Assembly (NCBI GenBank): GCA_963750995.1
Contig: CAVVST010000005.1
Span: 1,426,001 to 1,490,000, forward strand
Direction: 5' to 3'
Length of the DNA stretch: 64,000 bases
Origin: CAVVST01 sp963750995
GTDB taxonomy: Bacteria; Acidobacteriota; Vicinamibacteria; Vicinamibacterales; UBA2999
Part shown: positions 19,313 through 28,523 of the stretch, piece by piece
Layout: the number at the start of each line of letters is the position of its first letter
Position numbering within the stretch: position 1 is the stretch's first letter
Made by a program: the position numbers and the translations under genes
The notes under the pieces: model-generated
What the model was told of the DNA's origin: nothing
Seen by the model: only the letters and a program-made list of their open reading frames with translations
Databases searched by the model: none

Positions 19313-22300
19313 ATGTACCGGAGTTGTCGGATTCTTGCTTTTGTCGCGGTTGCGACGCTTTTCACCGGGGCCAGCGCCTCGGCCCAGCTTTCAACAGCGG
19401 ACCTGACAGGCCGGGTCACCGATAGCAGCGGCGCTGTGCTGCCAGGCGTGACCGTCACCGTCACGCAGACTGATACCGGGCTGGTCCGCACGACCGTCTC
19501 GGACGAAACCGGGACCTATCTACTCACCAACCTGCCGACTGGCCCGTACCGCCTCGAAGTCGCACTGTCAGGCTTCCGCACCTACGTGCAGACCGGCATC
19601 GTGCTGCAGGTGGGGGCAACCCCGACCATCAATGCCGCGCTCGACGTCGGCAACCTCGAGGAGACGGTCGCGGTCGAGGCCGCGGCGCCGCTCATCGACG
19701 TGCGCAGCGCCGGCATCAGTGAAGTCGTCGAGAACGAACGCATCGTCGAACTGCCGCTGCAGGGCCGGCAGGTGACGAGCCTGCTGGTACTCGCGGGGGC
19801 CGCCGTCGATACCGGCGCCGTAAATCCACGGTACAACCCGGGCGGCGTCTCAATTTCCGTCGGCGGCGGGCTCGCCTACGGCGTGGCGTACCTGCTCGAC
19901 GGCGCGATGCACAACGATCCCTACAACAACTTGAATTTTCCGCTGCCCTTTCCCGACGCGCTGCAGGAGTTCAGTGTGGCCACCAGCGGCCTCACGGCGC
20001 AGAACGGCATGCACTCTGGCGCGTCGGTGAACGCGGTAACCAAGTCGGGCACCAACCGGCTGTCGGGAAACGCATTCGAGTTCCTCCGGGATCGCCGTTT
20101 CAACGCCACGAATCCGTTCGCAGCGCTTGGATCCGACGGCAAGCGGGTTGACGACGGGCTGCGGCGGAACCAGTTCGGTGGCACGCTCGGCGGTCCGATC
20201 GTCAACGATCGGCTGTTCTTCTTCGGCGCCTACCAGGGCACGGTGGTGCGCCAGACGCCGGCCGCGAACATCGCGTTCGTCCCCACCGCGGCAATGCTGG
20301 CCGGGGACTTCACGGCCTTTACCTCGCCGGCGTGCAACCAGGGGCGACAGATTGCCTTGCGCGCGCCGTTCGTGAACAACCGGATCGATCCCGCGCAGTT
20401 CAGCCCGGCGGCAATGAACCTCGCCCGGATGCTGCCCTCGACCACGGATCCCTGCGGGCAGGTCACGTGGGGCGCCCCGCGTGACAGCAACGAATCGCAG
20501 CCGATGGGGAGAATCGACTACCAGTGGAGCCCCAACCACAACGTGTTCGGCCGTTACATGTACACGGACGTCAACGAGCTCCCGGTGTGGGATCCGGCAA
20601 GGGGCGACATCCTGACATCGGGCAACGCCGGCGGCGACCGGAGGATCAAGTCGCACGCGCTGACGCTCGGAGACACGCTGGTGTTCGGCCCCAACGTCGT
20701 CAATTCGCTGCGGTTCGCCTACAACCGTGGCGACCTGCGCGCCAACCGCGCGCCCTTTGTCGATGCCGCGTCACTTGGCTCGAAGGTGTACACCTACTTT
20801 CCCGGCAAGATTACGCTCAGCGTGACCGGCGGGTTCAGCGTTGGCCACTCTGATTCGATCTACAGCATCCTGACGAGCGATGCCTACCAGGTGGCGGACG
20901 ACATCACACTGGTGCGGGGACGTCACCAGATTGCACTTGGCGCGAACCTCGCCTACTGGGATTCGTATCAGCAGCTGAACGCACGATCGGGCGGTCAGTT
21001 CACGTTCAACGGGTCGCTGACCGGACTCGGGCTTGCCGACTTCCTCGCAGGACGGCTCTTCCGGCTCGAGCAGGGAGCGCCGAACATCCTGCCGATGGAC
21101 CAGACCTACATCGGGTTGTACGCGCAGGATGCGTGGCGCCTGACGAACCGCATCACCGTGAATGCCGGGATGCGCTGGGAGCCCTATTTCGGCATGAACG
21201 TCCAGAGCGGCGCGGTGTCGACCTTCAGCCTCGAGAACTTTCGCAACGGCGTGAAGAGCACCGTGTTCCACAACGCGCCGGCCGGATTGCTGTACCCGGG
21301 CGACCCCGAGTATCCAGGCGGCCAGTCGGGCGTGAACACCCAGTGGTGGAACCTGTCGCCGCGCGCGGGTGTCGCGTGGGACGTCCACGGCGACGGCCGG
21401 CTCGCGGTTCGAACGTCGTACGGCATGGCCTACGACTTCCCCAGCGGCCAGTACCACTTCATCAACGCCGGCGCCGCGCCGTTCGCAAACCGCCTGCGCG
21501 TGGAGGGCGTGTCGTTCGACGATCCGTATGCGAACAATCCGGGCGGCAACCCGTTCCCGATTCCGCCGCCGAGCCCCGACGTGGCGTATCCGTCGTTCGG
21601 CTCCTTCGGGACCATCGATCCGGACATCAATTCAACCCGGGTGCAGACGTGGAACGTCACCGCCGAGCAGCAGATCGGCGACGACTGGGGCGCCGCCGTC
21701 AGCTACCTGGGCAGCTACACCGACCGCATGTGGAACCAGGTCGCACTCAACCCGGGCCAGTTCCTCGGAACGGGTCCCTGCACGATCGCCGGCGTCTCCT
21801 ATCCGGTCTGCACCACGGCGGCAAACCTCGACCAGCGACGGGTGTTCTATTCACAGAATCCACGCGAAGCGCAGTTCCTCGGCCCGGTCGATCGCCACAC
21901 CGATCTCGGCACGCAGGATTATCGGGCGCTGAAGCTGTCATTCCGGCGGCGCGCCGCTTCCGGCGTGAGCCTGACTGGCAATTACACCGTCTCGCACTGC
22001 GTCGGCAACGTCACGCCGACCGCGTTCCCGCAGATCAGCGCGGGATATCTGAAGCCGGACGATCCCGATTTCGACCGCGGCAACTGCGTCCAGAACCGCA
22101 CTCATATCGGCAACGTCACGGCGGGCTTCCAGACGCCGCAGTTCGACAATGCCACCCTGCGGGCCGTCGCCTCCGACTGGCGGCTCTCGGGTATCGTCAG
22201 CGCGCGTTCCGGCGCCTGGCTGACGGTGACGACCGGGCGCGACATCGCGGCGACCGGCATCAGCGCCCAGCGGCTCGACCAGCTGCTTGACGAGCCTTAC

Positions 22301-22609
22301 GGGGACAGGAGCCTGAACAACTACCTGAATCCGGCGGCGTTCGCATATCCGGCCAACGGGACGCTTGGGAATCATGTGATCAACAGCATCGAGGGCCCCG
22401 GCTTCTGGTCGGTGGATCTCGCGGTCTCACGGCTGCTGACGTTCTCGCCCGCGCATACCCTGGAACTGCGGGTCGAAGCGTTCAACCTGCTGAACAACTT
22501 CAACTGGGGCAATCCGCAGACGAACTACGACCAGAGCACGTTCGGCCGGATTACGTCGATGGCGGGCGATCCGCGCATCGTGCAGTTCGGCGTGAAGTTC
22601 GGGTTCTAG
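19313..22609 (+). CDS. Oar-like TonB-dependent outer-membrane receptor
   Basis: 1098 aa. A signal peptide (MYRSCRILAFVAVATLFTG..ASAQ) is followed by a carboxypeptidase-regulatory-like beta-sandwich at about 28-110 (GRVTDSSGAVLPGVTVTVT, YLLTNLPTGPYRLEV). A plug domain follows (VNAVTKSGTNRLSGNAFEF), and then a long beta-barrel ending VQFGVKFGF, with the terminal Phe needed by the BAM complex. Homologues move bulky substrates or protein ligands through the outer membrane; the substrate is unknown. The ATG has an excellent CAGGAGG site. A second receptor and a gamma-glutamyltransferase follow on the same strand, suggesting peptide uptake (inference). A REP-like palindrome starts eight bases after the stop. 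Confidence 0.92.
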   Translation: MYRSCRILAFVAVATLFTGASASAQLSTADLTGRVTDSSGAVLPGVTVTVTQTDTGLVRTTVSDETGTYLLTNLPTGPYRLEVALSGFRTYVQTGIVLQVGATPTINAALDVGNLEETVAVEAAAPLIDVRSAGISEVVENERIVELPLQGRQVTSLLVLAGAAVDTGAVNPRYNPGGVSISVGGGLAYGVAYLLDGAMHNDPYNNLNFPLPFPDALQEFSVATSGLTAQNGMHSGASVNAVTKSGTNRLSGNAFEFLRDRRFNATNPFAALGSDGKRVDDGLRRNQFGGTLGGPIVNDRLFFFGAYQGTVVRQTPAANIAFVPTAAMLAGDFTAFTSPACNQGRQIALRAPFVNNRIDPAQFSPAAMNLARMLPSTTDPCGQVTWGAPRDSNESQPMGRIDYQWSPNHNVFGRYMYTDVNELPVWDPARGDILTSGNAGGDRRIKSHALTLGDTLVFGPNVVNSLRFAYNRGDLRANRAPFVDAASLGSKVYTYFPGKITLSVTGGFSVGHSDSIYSILTSDAYQVADDITLVRGRHQIALGANLAYWDSYQQLNARSGGQFTFNGSLTGLGLADFLAGRLFRLEQGAPNILPMDQTYIGLYAQDAWRLTNRITVNAGMRWEPYFGMNVQSGAVSTFSLENFRNGVKSTVFHNAPAGLLYPGDPEYPGGQSGVNTQWWNLSPRAGVAWDVHGDGRLAVRTSYGMAYDFPSGQYHFINAGAAPFANRLRVEGVSFDDPYANNPGGNPFPIPPPSPDVAYPSFGSFGTIDPDINSTRVQTWNVTAEQQIGDDWGAAVSYLGSYTDRMWNQVALNPGQFLGTGPCTIAGVSYPVCTTAANLDQRRVFYSQNPREAQFLGPVDRHTDLGTQDYRALKLSFRRRAASGVSLTGNYTVSHCVGNVTPTAFPQISAGYLKPDDPDFDRGNCVQNRTHIGNVTAGFQTPQFDNATLRAVASDWRLSGIVSARSGAWLTVTTGRDIAATGISAQRLDQLLDEPYGDRSLNNYLNPAAFAYPANGTLGNHVINSIEGPGFWSVDLAVSRLLTFSPAHTLELRVEAFNLLNNFNWGNPQTNYDQSTFGRITSMAGDPRIVQFGVKFGF

Positions 22610-22616
22610 CGAGATG

Positions 22617-22666
22617 GGGGTCAGACCAAGGGTCAGACCATTTGGTCTGACCCTTGGTCTGACCCC
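22617..22666. repeat. REP-like palindrome, GGGGTCAGACC family, copy 2
   Basis: The 24-base arms 22617-22640 and 22643-22666 are exact reverse complements around a TT loop. Each arm holds two copies of the GGTCAGACC unit (GGGGTCAGACC then AAGGGTCAGACCA). It begins 8 bp after the stop of the receptor gene. Same family as 3577-3613. It may also act as a terminator or mRNA-end stabiliser. Confidence 0.85.
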
Positions 22667-22713
22667 ACCGCCGATCTGTGACAGTGAGGGGCCGCCGTGA
22701 GCGACAGTGGCCC

Positions 22714-22719
22714 TATAAT
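22714..22719 (+). promoter_or_regulatory. TATAAT -10 box upstream of the second Oar-like receptor
   Basis: CCTATAATTCGCG lies 13-16 bp before the likely GTG start codons at 22733/22736. Transcription would begin around 22726, leaving almost no leader. If the GTG at 22697 were used instead, the promoter would fall inside the gene, which argues against that start. Confidence 0.5.
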
Positions 22720-22732
22720 TCGCGTACGTCCC

Positions 22733-25700
22733 GTGGTGAAAAGGACCGCCGCCGCTCTGCTGCTCGTCGTGCTCGCCGCGCGGGTTGTGCCGGCGCAGGC
22801 GTCATTCGGCCGACTGGCGGGGTCCGTGTTCGACGACAGCGGCGCGGTCCTTCCCGGCGTGACGGTGACGCTGACGAACGACCTGACCGCCCAGACGCAG
22901 ACCACGACGACCAGCGAAGCGGGCACCTTCCTGTTTCCCCAGGTGCAGCCCGGACTGTTTTCGGTGACCCTGGCGCTCGCCGGATTCAGGACCGCCGAAC
23001 TCACACAGATTGAGATCAATGTCGGCGTCGAGCGCTCGCTGACGGCGCGGCTCGACGTCGGTCCCGTCACCGAGACGGTTACCGTGAGCGCGGATCGATC
23101 GCCGCTGCAGACGACTTCCCCCGAAGTGTCACTCACCGTCGTCCAGCGGCAAATCACAGACCTTCCGCTCGATGGCCGGAATCCGATCGAGTTGATTCGC
23201 CTGCAGGCCGGCGTCCCCGGCATCGTCAACCGGACGACGACCGCGATCAACGGCGGACGGCCGACGTGGACGCAGGTGACGCTCGACGGCATCAACATCC
23301 AGGACAACTTCATCCGTCAGAACGCACTCGACTTCGTGCCCAACCGGCCGACGCCTCAAACGGTGAGTGAGCTCACGATTGTGACCGCGGCCCAGGGCGC
23401 GGATGCGGCCGGAGGCGCCACCGCCGTCCGGCTGGTCACGCCATCGGGCACCAATGAATTCCGCGGCAACCTCTTCGGATTCAACCGCGCGAACCGGCGC
23501 GCGTCGAATTCCTTTTTCAACAAGCGCGCGGGCCTGCCGGCGCCGGATTTCCATCGCAACCAGTTCGGCGGCACGCTGGGTGGGCCCGTCCTTCGCAACC
23601 GTCTTTTCTTTTACGGATACGCCGAAGCGTTCCGTCAGCGCAGCGACGTTGCCCAGAACACGGTGATTCCGGCGCACGACGACTTGCTCCAAGGGGCATT
23701 CCGCTATGTTGGCGTGGACGGTCAGATCCGTTCGGTCAACCTGCTGCAGCTGTCGGGACTACCACTTGATCCGGTCGTGAGCCGGACCATCCTTTCGCAA
23801 GTGCCTGGGGCCTCCAGCGTCAACAACTTCGATGCGGGGAATTCCCGCGATGGCCGGCTTCTGAATACTGCCGGGTACCGGTTTCTACAGCGCCAGTTGA
23901 ACGAACGCAATCAGTGGGGCATCCGTCTCGACTTCGAAGCGACGCCTGCGCACCGGTTCGAGATGAATTATGGATGGTTCCGCGAGACGCACGACCGGGG
24001 CGACCTTGACGCCATCCACGAACGGCCGGTGATCCTCACCGACTCCACGGTCCAGCGGTACGTCGGCGCATGGCGATGGACGCGATCCGGGTTCATCAAC
24101 GAAGTGCGCGGCGGAGGCAACACCGCACCGGTCGATTTCGAGAGCTCTGAAACGTACGGGGCCTTCGTGTCGACGCTGCCGCTGATTACCGACCGCACGG
24201 TGTCCGTTCAGCCGCAGGGGCGTGACAGCCGGACGTATCAGTACAGCACGCTGGGATCGTGGCTGCATGGGCGCCATGAGGTGCAGTTCGGCGGACATCT
24301 GCAGCAGATGCGGATCAATCCCTACAACTACGCCGGGCGTTTTCCGGAAGTCGTTTTTGGTTTCAGCACGATTGCACCCGCGTCGGTGCAGCTCTCGGCG
24401 GCCCAGTTTCCGGGCGGCATCAGCGCAACCGACCTCGCCGCGGCCAATTCCTGGCTGTCGTTTCTCTCGGGCACCATCGGGGAGGTTGGCCAGACCTTCC
24501 AGGTACAGGACCGATCGTCGGGATTTGTCGCGGGGCTGCCAAGCAATACGAATTACAGCCTGAACAACACCGCCGCGTTTCTGCAGGACAACTGGCGGTG
24601 GAAAGCGAACCTCACGATTCGCGCCGGCCTGAAATGGGAGTATTACAGCCCGCTGCGTGAAGACGACGATCTCGCGCTGCTGCCGGTGCTCGACGGACGT
24701 CCCGTGCGCAATGTGCTGCTCGATCCCGACGGCCGCGTGTCGTTCGTCAACGGCGGCTTCTACAACAAGGATCTCGACAACTTCGGGCCGTCACTCGGCT
24801 TCGCCTGGGATCCGTTCAAGAACGGCCGCACGGCCATCCGCGGCGGCTACTCGCTGGCCTTCGTCAACGAGGAGACGATCAGCGTCGCCGACAATGCAGC
24901 GACCGGCAATGCCGGCCTCGAGACGAGCGCTGCGCTGACGAACCTGTACACGACCCTCGGGGCGGGTGTTCCCGCGGTGCCGGCGCCGGTCTTCAAGAGC
25001 GTGCGGACCTACGAAGACCAGCTCGACGTCTCGCTGGGGTCGGCGGCGTTCGCGATCGATCCCGACATCAAGCAGCCGCACGTTCACGAGGTCAGCATCG
25101 GCGTGACACAGGCGCTGCCGTGGACGCTTGCCGGCGAAGCGCGGTATGTCGGGACATTTGGCCGCGGCTTGTGGCGCGGGATAGACCTGAATCAGACGAA
25201 TCCGCATGGCGCCTTCCAGGACGATTTCCTGCGGGCCCGGACCAACGGATTCCTCGCGCTCGACGCGACCGGCGTATTCAATCCAGCCTTCAATCCGGCG
25301 ATTCCCGGGAGTCAACCGCTCACCGTCATCCCTGGGTTCGGCGGTGGCTTCCTCACCAACGCGACCGTCCGCGGCCTGATCCAGACCGGGCAGGTGGCGG
25401 CGCTGGCCGATCTCTACACCACCGGCGCCGGCCCCGCGATCGCCGCCCAGGCGCGCCGCATGTTCCTCAGGAATCCCGGCATCTACGTCGCCGATCTCAT
25501 TCACAACGGCGGGTTCACGAACTACAACGCCCTCCAATTGGAGCTACGCCGTCCGCTGCGCAACGGCGTGATGGGACAGGTCAACTACACCCTCGCCCAG
25601 AGCCAGGCGAATTCCGCCGGGACCAGCGAGATCCGGTTCGAGCCGTTCCTCGACAACGCGCGGCCCGAGCTCAACGAAGGCCGATCGGCATTCCATGTCA

Positions 25701-26332
25701 CGCACGTCATGAACGCCAATCTGATCGCGGAGCTGCCGTTCGGCGCGGGCCGGCGCTGGCTGAACGGCGGAGGCGCCTGGGATCGCCTGGTGGGAGGCTG
25801 GCAGGCCAGTACGATCATCCACTGGCAGAGCGGATCGCCACTGTCGATTCTCGCCCGCCGCGGCACCTTCAATCGCACCGGTCGATCGTCCGGCCAGACC
25901 GCACGAACGTCGCTCAGCAAAGGCGAACTGAAGAAGCTGCTCGGCGTGCGCGAGGCCAACGGCAACATGTACTGGATCGACCCGGCGCTGATCGACCCAA
26001 ACACTGGCCGCGCGGTCGGCCCCGACACGCTGGCGAACACACCCGGTTTCCCCGGCCAGGTATTTTTCAATCCCATGGCGGGCGAAGTGGGAAACATGGA
26101 GATCCTGTCGCTCGACGGTCCGTCGCAGTTCCTGCTCGACGCGGCGTTCGCGAAACGCATTCGATTGTGGAAGCAGACCGGCCTTCAGGTCCGCGCCGAT
26201 CTCCTCAATCTGTTCGACACCGTGAACTTCTGGGTGACAGACGACGACGTGAACAGCCCGACGTTTGGACAGATCACCGACACGAATACCGCACCCCGCG
26301 TCCTCCAGCTCGTCGTCACCTTTGATTTCTGA
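22733..26332 (+). CDS. Oar-like TonB-dependent outer-membrane receptor, second copy
   Basis: About 1199 aa from the GTG at 22733 (or 22736: VKRTAAALLLVVLAARVVPAQ as signal peptide). It has a carboxypeptidase-regulatory-like N-domain (GSVFDDSGAVLPGVTVTLT), a plug with RLVTPSGTNEFRGNLFGF, a long barrel and the ending QLVVTFDF with terminal Phe. The layout equals that of the upstream receptor, but the sequences are clearly diverged, so this is an old paralogue or an independent recruit rather than a recent duplicate. No ribosome-binding site precedes the GTG, consistent with a near-leaderless mRNA. The likely role is outer-membrane import or adhesion, coupled to TonB-ExbBD encoded elsewhere. The GGT gene follows with its own promoter. 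Confidence 0.9.
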   Translation: MVKRTAAALLLVVLAARVVPAQASFGRLAGSVFDDSGAVLPGVTVTLTNDLTAQTQTTTTSEAGTFLFPQVQPGLFSVTLALAGFRTAELTQIEINVGVERSLTARLDVGPVTETVTVSADRSPLQTTSPEVSLTVVQRQITDLPLDGRNPIELIRLQAGVPGIVNRTTTAINGGRPTWTQVTLDGINIQDNFIRQNALDFVPNRPTPQTVSELTIVTAAQGADAAGGATAVRLVTPSGTNEFRGNLFGFNRANRRASNSFFNKRAGLPAPDFHRNQFGGTLGGPVLRNRLFFYGYAEAFRQRSDVAQNTVIPAHDDLLQGAFRYVGVDGQIRSVNLLQLSGLPLDPVVSRTILSQVPGASSVNNFDAGNSRDGRLLNTAGYRFLQRQLNERNQWGIRLDFEATPAHRFEMNYGWFRETHDRGDLDAIHERPVILTDSTVQRYVGAWRWTRSGFINEVRGGGNTAPVDFESSETYGAFVSTLPLITDRTVSVQPQGRDSRTYQYSTLGSWLHGRHEVQFGGHLQQMRINPYNYAGRFPEVVFGFSTIAPASVQLSAAQFPGGISATDLAAANSWLSFLSGTIGEVGQTFQVQDRSSGFVAGLPSNTNYSLNNTAAFLQDNWRWKANLTIRAGLKWEYYSPLREDDDLALLPVLDGRPVRNVLLDPDGRVSFVNGGFYNKDLDNFGPSLGFAWDPFKNGRTAIRGGYSLAFVNEETISVADNAATGNAGLETSAALTNLYTTLGAGVPAVPAPVFKSVRTYEDQLDVSLGSAAFAIDPDIKQPHVHEVSIGVTQALPWTLAGEARYVGTFGRGLWRGIDLNQTNPHGAFQDDFLRARTNGFLALDATGVFNPAFNPAIPGSQPLTVIPGFGGGFLTNATVRGLIQTGQVAALADLYTTGAGPAIAAQARRMFLRNPGIYVADLIHNGGFTNYNALQLELRRPLRNGVMGQVNYTLAQSQANSAGTSEIRFEPFLDNARPELNEGRSAFHVTHVMNANLIAELPFGAGRRWLNGGGAWDRLVGGWQASTIIHWQSGSPLSILARRGTFNRTGRSSGQTARTSLSKGELKKLLGVREANGNMYWIDPALIDPNTGRAVGPDTLANTPGFPGQVFFNPMAGEVGNMEILSLDGPSQFLLDAAFAKRIRLWKQTGLQVRADLLNLFDTVNFWVTDDDVNSPTFGQITDTNTAPRVLQLVVTFDF

Positions 26333-26351
26333 GCGGGTGCTCGGGGGGCGC

Positions 26352-26357
26352 TATAAT
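26352..26357 (+). promoter_or_regulatory. TATAAT -10 box upstream of the GGT gene
   Basis: GCTATAATCCGCG lies 42 bp before the ATG at 26399, with a CGGAGG ribosome-binding site close to the start. It is nearly identical in core and flank to the box at 19283, suggesting shared housekeeping sigma recognition. Confidence 0.55.
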
Positions 26358-26398
26358 CCGCGCGGTTCACAGGCCGTTCCCTTCACGGAGGCACCGAC

Positions 26399-28264
26399 AT
26401 GACTCGTCGCACGCTCCTGTCCGTGGCGATCGTCGTTCTCGCGCTCGGCGCCGGCTCGTTCCTGGTCGCGCAGTCGCCGGTGACGTCCTGCGACGCGACC
26501 CCGAAGCCTGCGTGGTGTGCCGCGGTCACGGGTGATCGATCGTCCGGCTGGCTCCCGCAGGGACGCTCGGAGGTCATGGCGCGGAACGGAATGGTGACGA
26601 CGAGCCAGCCGCTCGCCGCGCAGGTGGGACTCGACATCCTGAAGCGGGGCGGGAATGCCATAGACGCGGCGGTGGCCACTTCGGCGGTGCTCAACCTCGT
26701 CGAACCGATGAATGTCGGCGTCGCGGGCGACCTCTTCGCCATCATTTACATCGCGAAGGAAAACAAGCTCTACACGCTCAACGCCAGCGGGAAAGCGCCG
26801 ACCGGCCAGACGCTCGCGCGCATGAACTCGCTCGGTTACAGCTGGAATGAGAAGAACTGGGCGCCGGGATCGGGCATGCCGGGCTACGGGATCCTCACCG
26901 TGACCGTACCGGGGACCGCGTGGGGCTGGGACGAAGTGCTGCGCCGCTTCGGCACGATGACGCTGAAGGAAACGTTGCAGCCCGCCATCGACTATGCAGA
27001 AACCGGCTTCCCGATCTCCGAGCGGATCGCGGCGGACTGGACGCTGCCGCGGGGGCTGGGCCCGGTGCCGTCCGATCCGCGCGGGTGCTGCACCCAGATC
27101 GATCCGGATTCGGTTGCGGCTTGGTACGTCAACGGCCGGCGTCCGGCAGTCGGACAAATCTACCGGAATCCCGAGCTCGCCAAGACGTTCCGCATTCTGC
27201 AGCAGAAGGGACGCGACGGCTTCTACCGTGGCGAGATCGCGCAGGCGATCGTCGCCAAGTCCGCCGCGGTCGGCGGCACGATGACGCTGCAGGACCTGGC
27301 GAACTACGCCGGCGAATGGGTCGAAGCGTCGACCACGAACTATCACGGCTACGACGTGTTCACGCTGCCGCCGCCGGCGCAGACCTGGGCGACCGACGAG
27401 ATTCTCAACATCCTCGAAGCGTGCGTACCGAAGTGGGCGCCCGGACAGACACTGGCGACGCTCGGACCGGCGAACCCGAAGTTCTGGCACATGATCGTCG
27501 AAGCCAAGAAGCTGGCGTTCAAGGATCTGTACGCGTACAACGCGGACCCGAATGTCGTGACGGTGCCGGTCGCGCGCCTGCTCTCAAAGGCGCACGCGAG
27601 CTCGCTGTGCAGCCTGGTCGATCCCAGCCGGGCAACGGCGACCGCTCCCGGCGCGCCGGTTGACGGCAGCGGCGACACGATCGTGCTTTCCGCCGCCGAT
27701 CGCTTCGGCAACATGGTCTCGTGGGTGAACAGCAACTTTTCCAGCTTCGGCTCCGGCCTCACCGTGCCGGGCTACGGCTTCGTCCTGCACAACCGCGGCG
27801 CGCTGTTCACCCTCGATCCGAAGTCGCCGAACGTGATCGCGCCGAACAAGCGGCCGTTCAACACCCTCTCCGCCGGTTTCGTGATGCGGAACAACCGTCC
27901 GCTGATGACGGTCACGCTGATGGGGGGCGACATGCAGGCGCAGGGGATCGCGCAGGTGCTGGTCAACGTCCTCGACCTCGGCGCGAACCTGCAGGCGGCC
28001 AGCGACATGGCGCGCTTCCGGCACAACCAGGTGCCGAACATGCTGAGCCTGGAATCGCGCCTCTTTGGCCTCGTTGGTGCGCAGCTCCAGTCGATGGGCC
28101 ACACGGTGCAGTCGATCGACGGCACGAATGTCGGCGGATACCAGGCCATCATGTTCACGCCCGATCCGGCTGCACCGGCGCCCGGCAGCGGAGCGCAGCC
28201 GATCCAGGGCTTCTACCGCGCGGGGTCAGACCATCGCAAAGACGGTCAGGCGGTTGGGTACTGA
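26399..28264 (+). CDS. ggt: Secreted gamma-glutamyltransferase
   Basis: 621 aa N-terminal-nucleophile hydrolase that moves or hydrolyses the gamma-glutamyl group of glutathione and related peptides, probably in the periplasm (signal peptide MTRRTLLSVAIVVLALGAGS). The opening MVTTSQPLAAQVGLDILKRG with GGNAIDAAVAT is typical. The self-cleavage/nucleophile threonine is in SGDTIVLSAAD (about T427), where the precursor splits into large and small subunits. Downstream are SWVNSNFSSFGSG, NKRPFNTLSAGF and VTLMGGDMQAQG (oxyanion glycines), and the family ending RAGSDHRKDGQAVGY. The N-terminal stretch with CDATPKPAWC is longer than usual. Close behind two outer-membrane receptors, so it may process imported peptides (inference). 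Confidence 0.93.
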   Translation: MTRRTLLSVAIVVLALGAGSFLVAQSPVTSCDATPKPAWCAAVTGDRSSGWLPQGRSEVMARNGMVTTSQPLAAQVGLDILKRGGNAIDAAVATSAVLNLVEPMNVGVAGDLFAIIYIAKENKLYTLNASGKAPTGQTLARMNSLGYSWNEKNWAPGSGMPGYGILTVTVPGTAWGWDEVLRRFGTMTLKETLQPAIDYAETGFPISERIAADWTLPRGLGPVPSDPRGCCTQIDPDSVAAWYVNGRRPAVGQIYRNPELAKTFRILQQKGRDGFYRGEIAQAIVAKSAAVGGTMTLQDLANYAGEWVEASTTNYHGYDVFTLPPPAQTWATDEILNILEACVPKWAPGQTLATLGPANPKFWHMIVEAKKLAFKDLYAYNADPNVVTVPVARLLSKAHASSLCSLVDPSRATATAPGAPVDGSGDTIVLSAADRFGNMVSWVNSNFSSFGSGLTVPGYGFVLHNRGALFTLDPKSPNVIAPNKRPFNTLSAGFVMRNNRPLMTVTLMGGDMQAQGIAQVLVNVLDLGANLQAASDMARFRHNQVPNMLSLESRLFGLVGAQLQSMGHTVQSIDGTNVGGYQAIMFTPDPAAPAPGSGAQPIQGFYRAGSDHRKDGQAVGY

Positions 28265-28291
28265 CGCGGCATTGGGTGATTCGAGACCAAT

Positions 28292-28523
28292 TGGTTCGCG
28301 ACCGATCCGGAGCGGTTCGCGCGGTTCAAGCGCGAGGCGCAGGTGCTTGCCGCTGTTCCGGACGCCGCTGCCCTTACCGATTATTCCCGGAGGCGCGCTG
28401 GGTGTGTTTGACGTGACGTCGGACGGGAAGAAGTTTCTTGTCGCGGTGCCGCCGGCAGGCGCGGCGCCGGCGCCGATCAACGTCGTGCTCAACTGGACGG
28501 CGGCCCTCACTCGAGAGCGCTAA
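28292..28523 (+). pseudogene. Internally deleted remnant of a Ser/Thr kinase-TolB/WD40 gene
   Basis: Two pieces of a typical acidobacterial kinase are fused. From about 28295 the frame reads FATDPERFARFKREAQVLA, the segment from the beta3-alphaC region of the kinase N-lobe. From about 28350, in another frame, it reads PLFRTPLPLPIIPGG, then VFDVTSDGKKFLVAVPP and the ending PINVVLNWTAALTRER plus stop, the characteristic C-terminus of kinases with TolB/WD40-like propellers. Everything between (HRD, DFG, membrane helix, most of the propeller; several hundred codons) is missing. There is no start codon context. The stop overlaps the end of the convergent NHL gene by 4 bp. Too short to be active. 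Confidence 0.72.

Noticed and set aside
28222..28232. GGGGTCAGACC unit at the end of the gamma-glutamyltransferase gene
   Set aside because: It encodes the normal family ending (AGSDHRKDG), has no inverted partner, and is best explained by chance.
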